From: Oegoconia quadripuncta
Taxonomy: Eukaryota > Arthropoda > Insecta > Lepidoptera > Autostichidae
NCBI GenBank assembly: GCA_949316235.1
Contig: OX438742.1
Location: 33,300,853-33,364,852, forward strand
Length of the DNA: 64,000 bases
Reading direction: 5' to 3'
Under the pieces are notes generated by a model that saw nothing but the letters and a program-made list of their open reading frames with translations, ran no database searches and was not told the DNA's origin. How positions within the stretch are numbered: position 1 is the stretch's first letter; each line of letters opens with the position of its first letter. Positions 45,587-58,794 of the stretch are shown here, piece after piece. Made by a program: the position numbers and the translations under genes.

Positions 45587-45917
45587 CCGCCTGCGTGGCT
45601 CAATGTAAAGAACATTGGGTTTACGATTCGGAGGTCGCGGGTTCGATCCCCAGCGGGGTACATATTTAGTACTCGGTTTGGTTGGTGGTAGGGCATATTA
45701 AATGTCCACCTGGCTAGCTACCACCATCTTATCTAAATCTGCCGCCAAAACAGCAATTTAATAGCATTGTCGTGTTCCGGTAGTCAGAGATAAGATAGCC
45801 AGTCCCCCAAATAAGATGGGGTTTCCGGGTCAGTACGCTACCACCTTCGGCCTCATCTTCACTTATCATTAGGTGTGATTAAGGTCAAGTGCTAACCCGC
45901 TGTGGATAAAAAAAAAA
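45587..45917 (+). repeat. SINE family B copy, full length (best preserved)
   Basis: The head CCGCCTGCGTGGCTCAATG and box B (GGTTCGATCCCC) are followed by TACTCGGTTTGGTTGGTGG, TAGTCAGAGATAAGATAGCC, CACCTTCGGCCTCATCTTC, GTGATTAAGGTCAAGTGC and a poly-A end. It defines the consensus order for the other family B copies. Confidence 0.9.
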
Positions 45918-48900
45918 TCAGCAATAGCAATTAACAAGGCTTAATAAAACAAGATAACACACAATCAAAATCTGTATTGGCAGTTCACAAATTCAAATAA
46001 AAACAAAGTGAATAACAATACAATATAATTTTGTAACAATAGCAGTGACGATATGTATACTGTGGTGTGCACACGGTTTATGTAACTATGCACCAACACA
46101 TAGGTACGATATATACTAAAATATATGTAACAAAATCAAGTTTGTAATCGGGCAGACAATATACGGATCTACTCGGACGCAGTTGTTTCTTTCATAAAAT
46201 CACCCATCCTTATAATACTACTTATAAAGTTCCAGACCATTGATATTGCTCTTTTTGTTTAAATCTTTTTTATTATTATATTCTGGCCATAAATTATTGT
46301 TCATCCTATTCACATAAAAAATATGTATTTCTGACATTTCAAAATCTGATTGATTGTACATACAATCTAAATTCTCAAGCTTATAAAGAATATTTTATAT
46401 CAATTTATTTTAAAATAATTATGTACCTAAAAAAGTACCAATTGGAATAATAAAGGAAATAATGAATTATAATAACAGACAATAATATTTAATATATCAT
46501 ATATATAGTATTTCTAGTCTTTGCGCAATGTTGACAATAATATGTTTATTTTTGTATAAGTTATATTTAATTAATTTTTACCGTACCGTGTTACATGAAC
46601 AAGAAACTTCAAATAATATTTTATACTATATTCGCAATATCATAAAATAAATAAATAATCTTCTTTGTTTATATTAAATATGAAAAATCTTCTTTTCATA
46701 TTTAATTAGTAATTAAAACTTTTTCTTGTCTAATTTCTTTATCGATTAAAGTAATGACTTTCATTTTATTTATTTATTTACTTTTTGTAAGATTTACAGA
46801 CTCGTATGAGCAATATAAGGAAACTCAAAGCTTGTAAAAAAATGTCCAATACTTAAACATGGAGAGCACACAGTAATAATGAACTAATGTCAGTAGCTAC
46901 AATAGAAAAGTAGGTAACTGCGAAATTTTACATGTAGACAAGAGTTTGTTAAACTACGAGTATATAATATTGTTATACCTACATTCTCAATTACATATTC
47001 CATTCATAACATTCCTTTACCATACTCATATTATAATTATCATATCTACTCATACGTACCGGTACAATTATTATATCACTTTGATATATCTCTTGCATTT
47101 GGGCCGGCCGGTCCCAATATTTATTAAAAGGTACAATCTTTTAAATCAACTTTTAACATAATCGTACTAAAATAATTCATACTTCTGCATAGTACTTCTG
47201 TCTAGTATGAGTTGTGCGCACCCTATATTTGGGGCCATGGTTTAAGACCTTAATTGACTCCAACGGTCCTCACCGAGAAATCGCAATTTACACTATGATC
47301 GGACGGAAGGATCTAACCCTCAAAGTACCTTTATTTTGTGTACCGCGTACTTTGCGCTCAGGCATCAATTTTCATTCACAGCTATCATACCAATTTCGTT
47401 ACTATACACACATATGCAAGATGAATCCTTTGATCTATAAGAATTTTGTGTAACACCTGGGTGATCAAGCCAATGTTTATCAAAATCTTATGTATCAAAG
47501 TATTCCTGACGTCCATTAAATATCATAATCTGTCACACAATCGTTACCTTCTAAGAAATTCTTTAACCTAAATCCAATCTATACGTTACGTTGTTTTATG
47601 AGAAAATTACCTTATTACACTCGGAATTGTAAAAAGATTTTTAATAAATTTCTCATAACATGCGAATCCACAAACCGTCAAATGTGCAACACTATCATCA
47701 CAGAACGAACCCTGCTGCTGCTGAATGAACCCTATAGCTGTTGTCCATTCCTGGTCATTTTAATATTATAATCATTCTAGTATCAAAACTCAGATTTATA
47801 GCATATACCTACACTAATTACCAGTAGGAAACAGACTATAACGTCATTGATTAATGCAAATTTATAGTAAATAAAATGTTTCATCATGTTATACTTATTT
47901 TGTCACGTTACAATACTCTACGACAGAGAATGCTGACAGTTTTCGTTCTGTACATTCTTGTAACAAGACCTATTTTAGGATGACTTATGTATCAATTTCA
48001 ATAACGATCATCTTTACATCGCCTCTAACTATAAACAAAAGGTCACTGACTAGTTACTTGCAGTATGTATCTGCTTACTGAAACTTGGTAACCGAAGACG
48101 ACAGAACATAAAAAAAAAATTTTTACTGGACAGAAATATATTTAATTTTGACTATTGAAAATAGGGTTGGTATTTTATTTTTGTTATGAAATTATATTTT
48201 TGAGACTTAGGTATACAAGATTATGCATACACATAATTGGTATTCACAATATAATCAATTTAATTTCATCGCATTATTAATTTATTACATAATATATCTA
48301 TTTATTTTTATCACTGGCATAAAGTTTAAAGATTAGATGGTAAGGTTACGAATATAGGTAAAATGAAACTCAAGGAATTAAGTAAGTCGTCTAAAAAATT
48401 GTACTTTATCTCTTTCTTTATATTGATATTCGCCTGACAGGGTATTTGTGCGTGTTTTACTTACCTACTAAAATAATACGTGCCTACTAAAATAATACTT
48501 AAATCAATAAATTATTCAGGTTAAGGGACGAGTAGTTAGTACCCACAACTTTAATTGTGAAATTATTAACAGGGTGCCAACTAACATAAAATATAAACGA
48601 GACTAAGCGGGACAATTATGCCAGCTTTTCGATAGGTACTTACTATGAATAAACCAAAACTAAGATCTCATTTTAAATTCTGAATTTATTGAAAGACAAA
48701 AAGTGTAGGCACAAATAATATAAATAAAATATGGTAATAGTATCCCTTCGTTGATAATGTGAGTCAAAATGAGTTGCATAAAACAAAGAAAACGCATGAC
48801 CTCGATATCACCAAGTTCCAGAATAACCACATTGTCAGAGTGGATTCATACTAATTATGTGGATGAGTAAGAGTGAGTTCACATGACATTCCTTATGATC

Positions 48901-48959
48901 CCCTGTGGATACACTAGGTTCGTTTTAATTGTGTTGTTGCAAAAACAAGAAAAATTTTA
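45918..48959. other. unassigned sequence
   Basis: About 3 kb of very AT-rich DNA without a supported gene. The 79-codon frame at 47214-47453 (LYLGPWFKTLIDSNGPHRE) is not recognised and has no splice support. Confidence 0.4.
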
Positions 48960-49162
48960 AAATATTTCGGACACTTAAATTATCTAGTCCCAAAATATAC
49001 TAAATCTTATACAATGGACTAATGGATAACATACATAATTATTTATGTAAACGTCCTTTGACTCGAGAATAAATGTTCATATTTATCGCACAAGCATTTA
49101 CCCTTGGCGGGATTAGAACCCGCAACCGTTGGTTTCGACCAATACACCCATCGGTCGTCAAA
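48960..49162 (-). repeat. SINE family A copy (subfamily of 2646-2856)
   Basis: ATTATCTAGTCCCAAAATA, then TTCATATTTATCGCACAAGC, GCGGGATTAGAACCCGCAACC and ACACCCATCGGTCGTCA are the tail, body, box B and head in reverse. Confidence 0.78.
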
Positions 49163-49310
49163 TAACATTATGAATGTAATAGGTACTAAAATTAAAATGT
49201 TGACGTTGGGAAGGTGCAATTATGATGATGTCAGTAAAGTATTGTATTATCGCATACGCATGTCACATCGGACACTGACCTGTATTCACTTCCTAATGTG
49301 TATAAATAAT

Positions 49311-49583
49311 AAATAAATATCCTTGGACATGTACACAATGCCTTCTAGTTCCACTTTAGCTTTTTAAGCAGCTATAGGCTTGTGTTGTGGATACCAGATG
49401 GTTGATATACTACATAAATACATTTTTTTTGTAAATCAATATATTATAAATGAAAACATCCATAACTCGGGTACACATGTCCGTATTCATCATACAAACA
49501 TATGCCCCTAGCGGGATTTGAACCCGCGACCTTTGGGTATAGTGGTCAGAGTTTCTAACCACTACACCAAACAGGTCATCATA
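49311..49583 (-). repeat. SINE family A copy, full length (subfamily of 1306-1577)
   Basis: From AAATAAATATCCTTGGACAT through AGGCTTGTGTTGTGGATACC and AACTCGGGTACACATGTCCG to GCGGGATTTGAACCCGCGACC and AACCACTACACCAAACAGGTC. It lies about 150 bases from another family A copy in the same orientation. Confidence 0.87.
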
Positions 49584-50856
49584 TACATATTACCCAGGCT
49601 GTAAATTATTTATAACATGTAATTGATTTTGTAAAATTTGGTGATTTTATTCGCTTGGTTAGGTATATGAAATATTAGACTGATTTTAAATATTTAGCTT
49701 AAGTATTATTGAATTTAAATATAATAAAATGATTAGTTACCTTGTGGATCGGATTCTAAAAAAAATGAATATTATATAGTTAGGTATTATTATGTTAGCC
49801 CTAATATATATGTGTCTTGTAAAAAATATTGCATAGTAACTCCGTATAATCAGTGTTCCTATTGATTTTGAGAAAATAATGTCAACATCGCATAGCGTAT
49901 CATCATTGATCTGGTTATATAAAATCAATCAATACAGAGAAATAATTAAAACTAAGAGATTAGCTAGTAGTACCTATAACAACTAATTTACCATGGTACC
50001 TAATTACGTCACAAGAAGGCTTACTACTACACCGATAAGAGCGTGTCTCTAACTTTTTTTAATGTTTAATTTAAGTTTAGTTTAACATATGCTTAAATAT
50101 TTAACTGAATTGTCCACGGCAATAGAAGTAAATAAATGTCATGGTTCACTCTCACCTCACTCACTTTTTAATTATGGACGCTCACTTACATACCACTGTA
50201 CGTGCTCCCGTGGACAGCGGCGTGTATCCTCCTCCATCTCGGACAGCTCATGCCTCGGCACATCTTCCAGCGCCGGCTAAAATCTCTCCACCAAGATGTC
50301 CATCAGTTCCCGGTGTCCATTGGGCAATTACTCCAAACTTCGATTATATAACTCGCCGGACGTACAGTAATATTTTCGCCCAAAACTTTAACTTTCATTA
50401 AATTGACACAAAACATGTTTAATAATAAAAAAATAATGCACAGCGCTGGCCAGAGAAGGCAGCACGGGCAGGGGCGCATGCAATATGGCAACTTAACCTA
50501 CTTACATTGAAGGAAGGTAGAGGTGCGTCATGCACTACAGAGCTATGAGATAATAGATCAGTCAGTTTCTCTTATTTAAACTACGAAGCAAAAAGAGTTT
50601 GAACTTTGTTAGCTCAGTAAAGATACCTACATTTTTGGATGTTTATGTAACTAAAACAAAACAACAGTGATGCATCAGATCAAATTAAATTGTTTGTTTG
50701 TGAAGCCGCGTCCCCTCTGGGCCACATTTGTTGAGCGACATGGGTCTCTGGAGATATCGGGCGACGTTGCTAGACTTCGCCCGATATGTTTGATGGGTTC
50801 GACTAACGTGAACGGAAACAAGACAACGAGCAACATAAATAAAGACAAAAACAAAA
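49584..50856. other. unassigned sequence
   Basis: No gene supported; overlapping frames at 50089-50401 have no domain. Bases 50493-50538 match 45240-45287. Confidence 0.38.
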
Positions 50857-50938
50857 GCAAGCTACCGATTTGTTAGAAAACATTTTTATTCTATCTCTAG
50901 TACTTTTTCTATGTGCAGAAAATTAAAGAGTAAGATTA
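50857..50938. repeat. short dispersed repeat shared with 26877-26958
   Basis: Same order of landmarks as the other copy (AGCAAGCTACCGATTTG, TAGAAAAC, ATTCTATC, GTGCAGAAAA, AGATTATA). A family H stretch follows at about 50985-51075. Confidence 0.6.
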
Positions 50939-50984
50939 TATTGATTGATGGACTATGTCTGTAAGTGTGTGGCATTGTAGTGCC

Positions 50985-51075
50985 AAAACGGCTGAATAGA
51001 TTTGAATAAGATGGATGGAAGATGGTTCTTAGCCATGTTTGACGTAAATCGATTAAGCCGTTTTGAAAATTTATA
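50985..51075 (+). repeat. dispersed repeat family H, diverged copy
   Basis: CAAAACGGCTGAATAGATTT, then AGATGGTTCTTAGCCATGTT and ATCGATTAAGCCGTTTTGAA, parallels 35695-35805. Confidence 0.5.
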
Positions 51076-51258
51076 ACATTTTGTTTATCTGGATAATATA
51101 ATCATTGTTTCTTGAGGGTTTTCTAAAATTATAACTTACTTTACACATTAAGTAGTTCAAATTTGCATATTCAATTCAAGATCAATCGATTAAGATTTGA
51201 ATGACGTTGAATATCTAAAAGGAATCGTTTTCATTCTTGTGCAATCAAATGCAATACA

Positions 51259-51633
51259 ATACAGAGTGAATTTGAATTCATGTAATTCCCATTAACTGGT
51301 GACGTCATTCTTGATTTCGAACAACTTTACCCGAGGAATCATAGTCGAATTCGATCAAAAAAATTTCAATTGCCCATACAAATTAATCTATTCTGAAACC
51401 TTAGCATGGAAGTTTAACTAATTCAGCCAATTCAGCTATGGTTCCTAGTGGAAAGTAGAGTCACCAGTAAACAGGAATTCATCATCTCAGTCCGTAAATA
51501 TCCCACTGCAGGGATATAGGCCTTCCTTTGTATAATGAGAGTAAGGCCATAGTCCACCATGCACGCTGGCCTAGTGCGGGTTGAGGACTTGACGTTTGAA
51601 CAGGAATTACACGAATTAAATTTCACACTGTAT
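51259..51633. mobile_element. fold-back MITE, copy 2, split by a SINE
   Basis: The left end ATACAGAGTGAATTTGAATT, then CATGTAATTCC, is inverted at the right end (GGAATTACACGAATT, then AAATTTCACACTGTAT). The inner GTGACGTCATTC arm and CATAGTCGAATTC match the family of 4326-4699. A family C SINE fragment interrupts the right arm. Confidence 0.82.
51480..51598 (-). repeat. SINE family C 3' fragment nested in the MITE
   Basis: CATCATCTCAGTCCGTAAAT, then TGGCCTAGTGCGGGTTGAGG, is the 3' third of family C. Exact ten-base repeats AACAGGAATT flank it (51470-51479 and 51599-51608), a clean target-site duplication. The insert is 5' truncated, as LINE-driven insertions usually are. Confidence 0.88.
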
Positions 51634-51649
51634 AGTAATCAATCATCAT

Positions 51650-51895
51650 GAAGCTTACACGACTCCACTGTTGGGGCACAGTCTCCTCTCACTGAGAGAG
51701 GATATAGTCCATAATTCGCCACGCGGGTAAGTGCGCGGATTGGTGGATTTCTGTCAAATCGACTTGGCATAACGACTTCAATTGAAAACAACCGGGACTA
51801 TTTAACGCACCCTCCGAAGTACAACTAGTGGTCACCCATCCAAAGACTGGCTGCGTCGGGCAGGAATAGCGTATGCGTCACGGTCATAGTTATCT
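51650..51895 (-). repeat. SINE-like family D copy, diverged
   Basis: ACTCCACTGTTGGGGCACAG, then ACGCACCCTCCGAAGTAC and AACTAGTGGTCACCCATCC, parallels 16170-16448. The tRNA-like right end is weakly preserved. Confidence 0.55.
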
Positions 51896-52707
51896 ACCTT
51901 CAATACAAAGTTGCATAACAAAATCTAAATCGTATAAGTTGCGACTGAATGTCCTCTATGTACTCGATATTATTGATTTTCATTTCTATCTGCCTACTGA
52001 ATTAGTTGGTACTTCGAAAGCCTTGAACAGAATATGAACGCGATTAGTACTTATATATACAGACAAAAATACAGAAAATAGTTGTTTTCTTTAATGTAAT
52101 TTTAAAGAGCTTGGTCGTATTTAACAACCCTGTCGCTCTTTACAGCCTCTATAGAGTACTTAAATAATATAAACAATATCGTAATATAATATAAATAATG
52201 CCAAATACTGCTTTGGCTTGTTCCGAATTTGGAGAGGAGAGTATTCTGTTGTAATATTCTGAATAGCGTCGAGATGCGCCCCGAACACATTCCGTCAACA
52301 CATGGTGAACATCCAATATTACCCCGCAGTCGTTGCAATATCGTTGCAATACAGTCGTATATCTCATATACCCAAACTTATTTGGCGGGATGCAAAAATG
52401 GATATGCAATGTAAATTCGAGTAGTCTTCACTGATAATTTCGTTAGTGACTTCCTACCGATAGCTACTTATAAACTGACGCTAAATTTAACTCTATCTAG
52501 GTAAGTATATGGTTAGTCGTAACGTACATATTGGCACCTACCTATAATGTGTTGCTTCGCTAGATGGACGGATTGATTCAAGTGAACTGGAGCGGAATCT
52601 GTTCTCAATATAGATACCTATCTATTTATTATTGGTAAATATATTTAGATATATGGCATGTTTAATCATTATTAAGCATGTTTTGCCTGTTTAGTTAGAA
52701 TAATTGA
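51896..52707. other. unassigned sequence
   Basis: Overlapping frames near 52102-52414 lie in a slightly GC-richer part but show no recognisable domain. Confidence 0.35.
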
Positions 52708-52772
52708 TTTGACAACCTTTTTGGTGCTAGTGGTTAGAAAACCCAACTGCTATAAGGTCCTTGTATGATGAA
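52708..52772 (+). repeat. SINE family A fragment (decayed head)
   Basis: TTGACAACCTTTTTGGTGCTAGTGGTTAG resembles the family A head; box B is destroyed and the sequence soon joins TGTATGATGAA of the body. Confidence 0.5.
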
Positions 52773-52797
52773 AAGAGACACGTTTGTATAATTATGT

Positions 52798-53206
52798 ATC
52801 ATCATCATATCATTCTGCTGCTAAACATAGGTCTGACTCTACGATTCTAGAGTGACCGGTTAGAAGCGGCCTACATCCAGCGATTTCTCGCGACATTTTT
52901 CAGGTCGTCTGTCTACCTTACGAGTGGACGTCCTACGCTGCGCTTGCCTCTACGTGGTCTCCACTTTAATGCCCCACCGGGCATCAGTTCTTCAAGCTTG
53001 CTTTCCCAAAACCACTTCAATTTGCTAATCCCCTGGGCTAAGTCAGTGACCTTCGTTGGCCTACGGATTTCTTCATTCCCGATTCGATGACGTAGTGAAA
53101 CACCGAGCATCGCCCTCTCCAAAACTCGTTGCGAGACTTTGATCTTAGAACGCCCATAGTGAGCGACCACGTGTATAATATTGATATCATTATTGATAAA
53201 TAACAA
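52798..53206 (-). pseudogene. RTE-like LINE, C-terminal fragment
   Basis: A minus-strand frame (53206-52913) stays open and reads SQRVLERAMLGVSLRHRIGN, then EEIRRPTKVTDLAQGISKLK and a WRPRRGKRSVGRPLVR end. This is the clearest RTE-like C-terminus in the window. The reversed 3' tail reaches 52798 (ATCATCATATCATTCTGC). The catalytic part is missing. Confidence 0.88.
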
Positions 53207-55289
53207 AAAAGCATTTGAATTCCTAAATTAAATTAACACAATAAACATGATTTTCATATATTATTTGGTATTCAATGCAAGACTGTATTTTATTGTTTGA
53301 ATATGCTTTTACGGGTGACGGTCTCCTCTATGTCAGCGTCCTCTGGGTCACGTTTCACTGCTACTTGCTATAATGTCCTTACTCTATCGTCTTTTTAACG
53401 GCCAACTAAAACCTAAATCACCAAAACATCTGAATAAGCTGCAAAAGTAGTAAAAACGTTAAAATGTCGAGCAATAACTACGAGTAGGTATAACATAAGT
53501 ATAATAACAAAAGGAATGTCCGGTTACACCAACTCATATTTTACAATATTACGGATAGATTCAGTGTGAATATATTCTATATATAGTTTTTGATTATGAG
53601 TAATGTAATGAACGAATCCACTGGTACGATGTTGTTTCCAGAAATATCCCGTGCGTGAGTATTATCCTCGTTTGATTTCATAACTTCATAAGTGTGCATG
53701 ATTTTTATGTGAAGGTCGATTGTGACTACATGAGCCAATAAAAACTATAAGTGGTCGATGAATTATGAGCCTTATTAATTTAGATTATAAGGTTTGTAAA
53801 TATAAATAACATAAGGGTATGTAGGTACTGTAACGGTCGCCAATACATCGTGCTTCGAACCGTAGGGACGTAGCTTAATGTAGAAATTTTCTAATAAATT
53901 CTTTATAGATTTATTTATTGTCATTGACTCCCCATTGTTATCTCGATCTTGATTGTCTACATCTACTTTGTATTTTGTTGGATTTTTTTACCGTAAAATG
54001 AATCCTATGGCACTCTTGAGATCAAGACGACACCTGGCACTTCAAAATCGGTCGAGCCGTTTAGGCTACATACATACAATCAAAAAACATTACCCTCCTT
54101 TTTGGAGCTATGGGGTAATTAAACATTTCTCTAGTGTCTCATTCTTTGAGACTTGTCCTTCCGTCTAGATGTTTCTACTAAAAACTGTACCTTTTCTCAC
54201 ATTTTGATTGTCAATAACATTCAAATAATAAAAGAATAAATAATTCGCGTGATCAAGGCTCCTATACTTCAGGAATATCTAACTAGAAATATACAACCTT
54301 ACAGTACTTTCTCCTAATGGATGGTAAAATAAAACCGTTGCCGCCCATTCATAAGTACACAGGAAACGAAGGATAAGAATAACTAAAATCGACAGAAGCA
54401 TCCGCTACTTGATAATATTATGTTAGTGTCCTATCTTCTAGTATATTCATACAATTTATTTAAAAAAAATCCCTGCTAGTATATTGAGTTTATTGAAACT
54501 TATAAATCATATCAAATCTACTCGAACATTTTATTTCTGACCACCTACCCCGATACACTCGTGTTATTCAATATTAATCATGCTACTAGAATAATATTTA
54601 GCTTAATAACAATTAATTTTATTTTTTACAATTTAATTATAATATTTAGATGCTATAATCCATATTTGGTGGCAGCAACTACTGCCATGACTGTAAAACA
54701 GCAGCTTTGCTGAGAGCTCTTGCCCTTTCATCTCAATTTTATTGTAGGTATCACATTTTCTTTATCTACTTTGCCCATAAATTTTGTAATGATTAAATAA
54801 CATTTTATTTTATTTACTTAAAATACCAACGACAGAAACACTATTGCAAAATGTTAATTTGCACATTTACTTAACGGTTTCGATTAAATTAAGCCACCTC
54901 ATCCTGCCCACTGGTCTTCCTTGCGTCACAGTATGCTAATTTAGGTCGGTAGCAAACTAGCACACAGGAGCACTCTGGCGTAAGACCTCCTTCAGGAATG
55001 GAGACTATGTATACATATAGCCACATATGCATCAGATTCCCTGGGACTGCCAGGTGGATCGATGACCTGATTAGTGATAGAGATAGGGTGTGCAAATACA
55101 TCATAAATTCTGGAAAAAATTAAATAAATTACGAATAGATATTCGTGCTCATGGTCCTCATAAGAAACCGCGAGGTCGCAACTAATTATGAAGAGGGTGA
55201 TATACTTGTTGTTTCAGAAATGTTGACCTATCCCAGCTAATTAGTAAATTGAGGTGGCATTGTGAAAATAGTTGCTGTTGGAGCATAAA
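53207..55289. other. unassigned sequence
   Basis: About 2 kb without a supported gene. A repeat-like stretch near 53985-54115 (CAAAATCGGTCGAGCCGTTTAGG) resembles common insect transposon ends. A plus-strand remnant near 55045 reads ARWIDDLISD, which may be LINE-derived. Confidence 0.35.
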
Positions 55290-55410
55290 ACACACAGCCA
55301 AGCGCAGCACCGCGCGCGTCCACAATTCAACGCACCTGATGAACGTTGAAGGTTTACGCTGGAACCAGGCGCTCTGGAAATCGAAGGGATATGATTATGA
55401 TGATGTATGA
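55290..55410 (+). mobile_element. possible LINE 3' tail
   Basis: GGTTTACGCTGGAACCAGGC followed by AAATCGAAGGGATATGATTA and TGATGATG resembles a (GAT)n-tailed LINE end on the plus strand. Confidence 0.4.
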
Positions 55411-55439
55411 TTAGTTTTGGACATCGACTGATATAACCG

Positions 55440-55630
55440 TGATTATAATCTTCCTGCCCTTATCCCACTCTTGGTGGGGTCGGCACAACATGTCCTCATC
55501 TTCCACTCTCCTCTATCCGCCGTAATCTCCGTAGTCACCCCTTTCACACACATATCATTCCTTACTGAGTCTACCCACACCTTCTTCGGTCTTCCTCTCT
55601 GTCTATCTGTCGGTCATACCAGCAGCGTCC
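55440..55630. repeat. dispersed C-rich repeat
   Basis: CTTATCCCACTCTTGGTGGG, GTCGGCACAACATG and TCTTCCACTCTCCTCTATCC with CACACACATATCATTCCTTA and GAGTCTACCCACACCTTCTTCGG: a C-rich pattern I recognise from memory as a dispersed lepidopteran repeat. No second copy is in the window, so the call rests on prior knowledge. Confidence 0.4.
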
Positions 55631-57984
55631 CATTGAGTTGCTCAAGTACTTATATTGTTTCGAGTTGTCATCTTGCCTATAACGAGCCACCACTAATCAC
55701 GTAGCCATGGTTCTTGTTATAACATTTTACCTTGTTACATTTAAATGGCGAGTATCTTGTGATAAACTAAAAACCTGCACTAGTAACATGACAGACGCAA
55801 TGTTTATGTCGTGTGAGTTAATATTTGTCCTACTCATTTGTTAGGACGAAATATACAACTATCCCACTCTAACGTCACGTCGCGTGCGGCAAACGATGTC
55901 ACGCTCCGGGGGCTGGATCACGAGATTATCGCCATGTAGGATATGGAGTCGACTATCATTGTCGTGATAGATATTATTTATGATCCACAACCTAACAGCG
56001 AAGATCCTCGACAAACACATCATTTGGCATTTTATGATTTTTTCCAATATAACTTAAATCGAAAACTATACATACTTCGGTCACTTGGTAAGTACAAAAA
56101 TTTAAAAGGTAAATTTAAATTAAATTAACTTAAATTAAGTATTTATAGAAGACTTCAAGTGTAATAAGTAATAACAACCTTGGGTTTTCAAGTCTAGAGT
56201 GAATAGGCATTTACTGGGTGCGCGTGATACATCTTCGGCTACATCGTCACTTTCCATCAGGTGAGATTGTAGTGTTTGACTACAATTTTCGAAACCAGTT
56301 TTATTTAAAAAAAAAATATCTGGGAGAAAATTAAATTCGTTCATGGATGTTATTGAAGGAGTAGTGTTGCGTGTAGGTACATTGTTTCTCTTGAGCATAC
56401 ATCCAGGTGGGAGTGTAACGACCAGTACTACGTAACGATAGTATCGATATCCCAGCTGGGCTAGGTTGCAGCCGGAGAAATGCCCAACTACATTTGTAGG
56501 AGTGCTAGATAGCCATGAGCCAGTCAGTAGGTACCTAGGTACTTCTGACGTTTCCTTAATTATACTTACGAGTCGTCTCGTACTAGTCTTAAATATATTT
56601 TCCTAGTATATTTCAGCTTTTCGCATAGCTGTGTATCGCAGTAATCAAACTGATGTCTTCTTCATACAACGACTAAGAAAATAGTACGATGAAATCGTGA
56701 AATCCTTTACTTTTATGTCTATCTGGTAGATTAATGTTTACCGGACCGCGTAATGGCATCAGAGCAATCCTGTTATTGCAAAGAAAACACACAGGAATTG
56801 TATGACGGTTCGAGGAGATAGAGGCTACTTGGACCATCTCACGTTATTTCACAATATAAGTTTCCAGTGCCTTTTCCCGTTTTAAGACAAATAATTATAT
56901 ATTCAACAAAGCGCTTCAGAATCATGAGGCGCTTTAAGTTGATGGAGGTAATAAATACTTATTAGTGTGTCGGCGACATAACGTTGATCACAGAATTAGT
57001 TACGTTATCTACTCAAAAACACAGACAAAACACCAACAGAACCCCAGCTTAAGATCTGTGTAAGTGCAATAAAAAAAAAGACGGCCGAATTATTTTTATT
57101 TATTTGTTAAACCAGGCACCAGCGTGGTTAGTTAATAACAATAACGATCTTACAAGCTACGTTAGTACAATTACTTAATCTAATTCACAAATACATTACA
57201 AAATAAGCACATGACCGAAGTGACATATGATAGGCAAGTTGTACCTTCCTGCTATGGTTTTTAGGGTGGAATTAGAACTGCCCTTTAGTCTACAGAGCAT
57301 TATGAACCTCCTACTTTTTCAAATCGGTTACAAAGTTAGTTGGGGTTGCTAACACAGGAGAAACGCCTCATGACGCCGGCCGTGTGCTTTGCTGATGGTA
57401 TTCAAGCTATAACGTCTATAGCTCTATAATAATAATATACCCAAAATTAGCAGCCAGCATAATCATATCGAAATGAAAAAGTAAGCGGCTGACGGTATAC
57501 ATACGATTACGTACTTATAGACTTACAAATATACAGTACATGTTCATACATACTAATTAAATTAACTTACTGTAAGCTCTAAGTTAATTCGATATGAGAA
57601 AGAGAATTTTATATTAGTGGAAAAAAAATTATTAACATTGTAGATAATTTGACTCGAAATTCCTCCCTCTGTTGCTCTGCTCTAGACTACTGTAATCAAG
57701 CAAACAAGACAAAAATATCTAGAGAAAGGCATTGTTAAGGCGAAGCCACCCATCTACAGCAAAAATATTATACCTGAAATATGAGATTCTTATGAAGTCT
57801 TATAGGTAAGTCTCTTCTCACTAGGAATGGGCCATAATTCAGTTGTGTGTATTAGCGAATTGGTATCAGATATGGAACACCTGACATTCAGTGCTTTCCA
57901 GGATTAGCGGCTACAACTGGGGGACCCATAATTGGTCTCATGTATTTTTTTAGCATCTACTTTCCATATACTTAAAACTAAACT
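55631..57984. other. unassigned sequence
   Basis: About 2.35 kb with no supported gene. Bases 57820-57925 carry a very diverged family D-like piece (GGAATGGGCCATAATTCAG). The rest is unassigned. Confidence 0.38.
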
Positions 57985-58050
57985 CATCATCATATCAGCC
58001 GAAAGACGTCCGCTGCTGGACAAAGGCCTCCCCCAAGGATCTCCACTATG
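57985..58050 (-). mobile_element. LINE 3' tail fragment (RTE-like)
   Basis: CATCATCATATCAGCCGAAA, then GACGTCCGCTGCTGGACAAA and GGCCTCCCCCAAGGATCTCC, is the best preserved reversed tail of the family. Confidence 0.72.
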
Positions 58051-58794
58051 TAAACTAAACTACAATATAAAAAATATACTGTAATGTAGGCATTATCTGC
58101 AGGTTGACGAAAAATACGTAGTTCCGTGAATTTTTGTCTCAGATCATAAAAACTTTTATAATATACAAATTGTCCAATACTTCTGAGACAATCTGAAATA
58201 TTATGTAGTTTCTTAATACAATATGACGTAACAAGATTGAGTTTATTTTTGATTATCCATAAACCGAGGGTCACTATCATATGGATTTCCTGATATACCG
58301 CTCTCGAATATAAAATATTCATTGAATTTTCGAGAGACTGGATGTTCATATTGAATAAAATGGTAGGGTTGACTTTAACTAGCTTAACCAATACGCACTT
58401 TTAAAAGATAATTCTTTTAAATTTTATTAAATATTTTATTTTTGGCTAAATTTCTCGTATGGCCATTTCCTCCTGTGGGTGTCATACAAGGCGTCTAAGG
58501 GGAATGGTAGTTTTTTGAAACTGTAGAGCAATGATGGGCTGCCATGCTGCATAAACCAGGATCCGAGAGTTTCCAAAGTTCGAAGAGAGGATGTGGACAC
58601 AATAACATTGAAGTCCAGTAACCTACTTTATTGCAGGGAGGGCGACTCACAGTCCCAAAGCGGTATCGAGTTTCTCGTCCACAAGTCCCTTGTCAACAAT
58701 ATGTAAATCTGTGTGTAATGTAAATCTTAAACTCTGAATATCCAAGAGGTATTCGTTGAGCGTTCTCAGTTCAACGCTCTTTGTGTCCTGGCCA
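58051..58794. other. unassigned sequence with a family E fragment
   Basis: Bases 58470-58520 (CTCCTGTGGGTGTCATACAAGG) are a plus-strand family E piece. The 133-codon minus-strand frame at 57990-58391 ends inside the LINE tail and is not called. Confidence 0.4.

Noticed and set aside
47214..47453. 79-codon plus-strand frame as a gene
   Set aside because: No domain, no splice signals and very AT-rich surroundings; it could be a transposon remnant but nothing supports a call.
57990..58391. 133-codon minus-strand frame
   Set aside because: Its C-terminal end is translated from the LINE 3' tail (reversed GGCCTCCCCCAAGG...ATCAGCC), and the rest has no domain or splice support.
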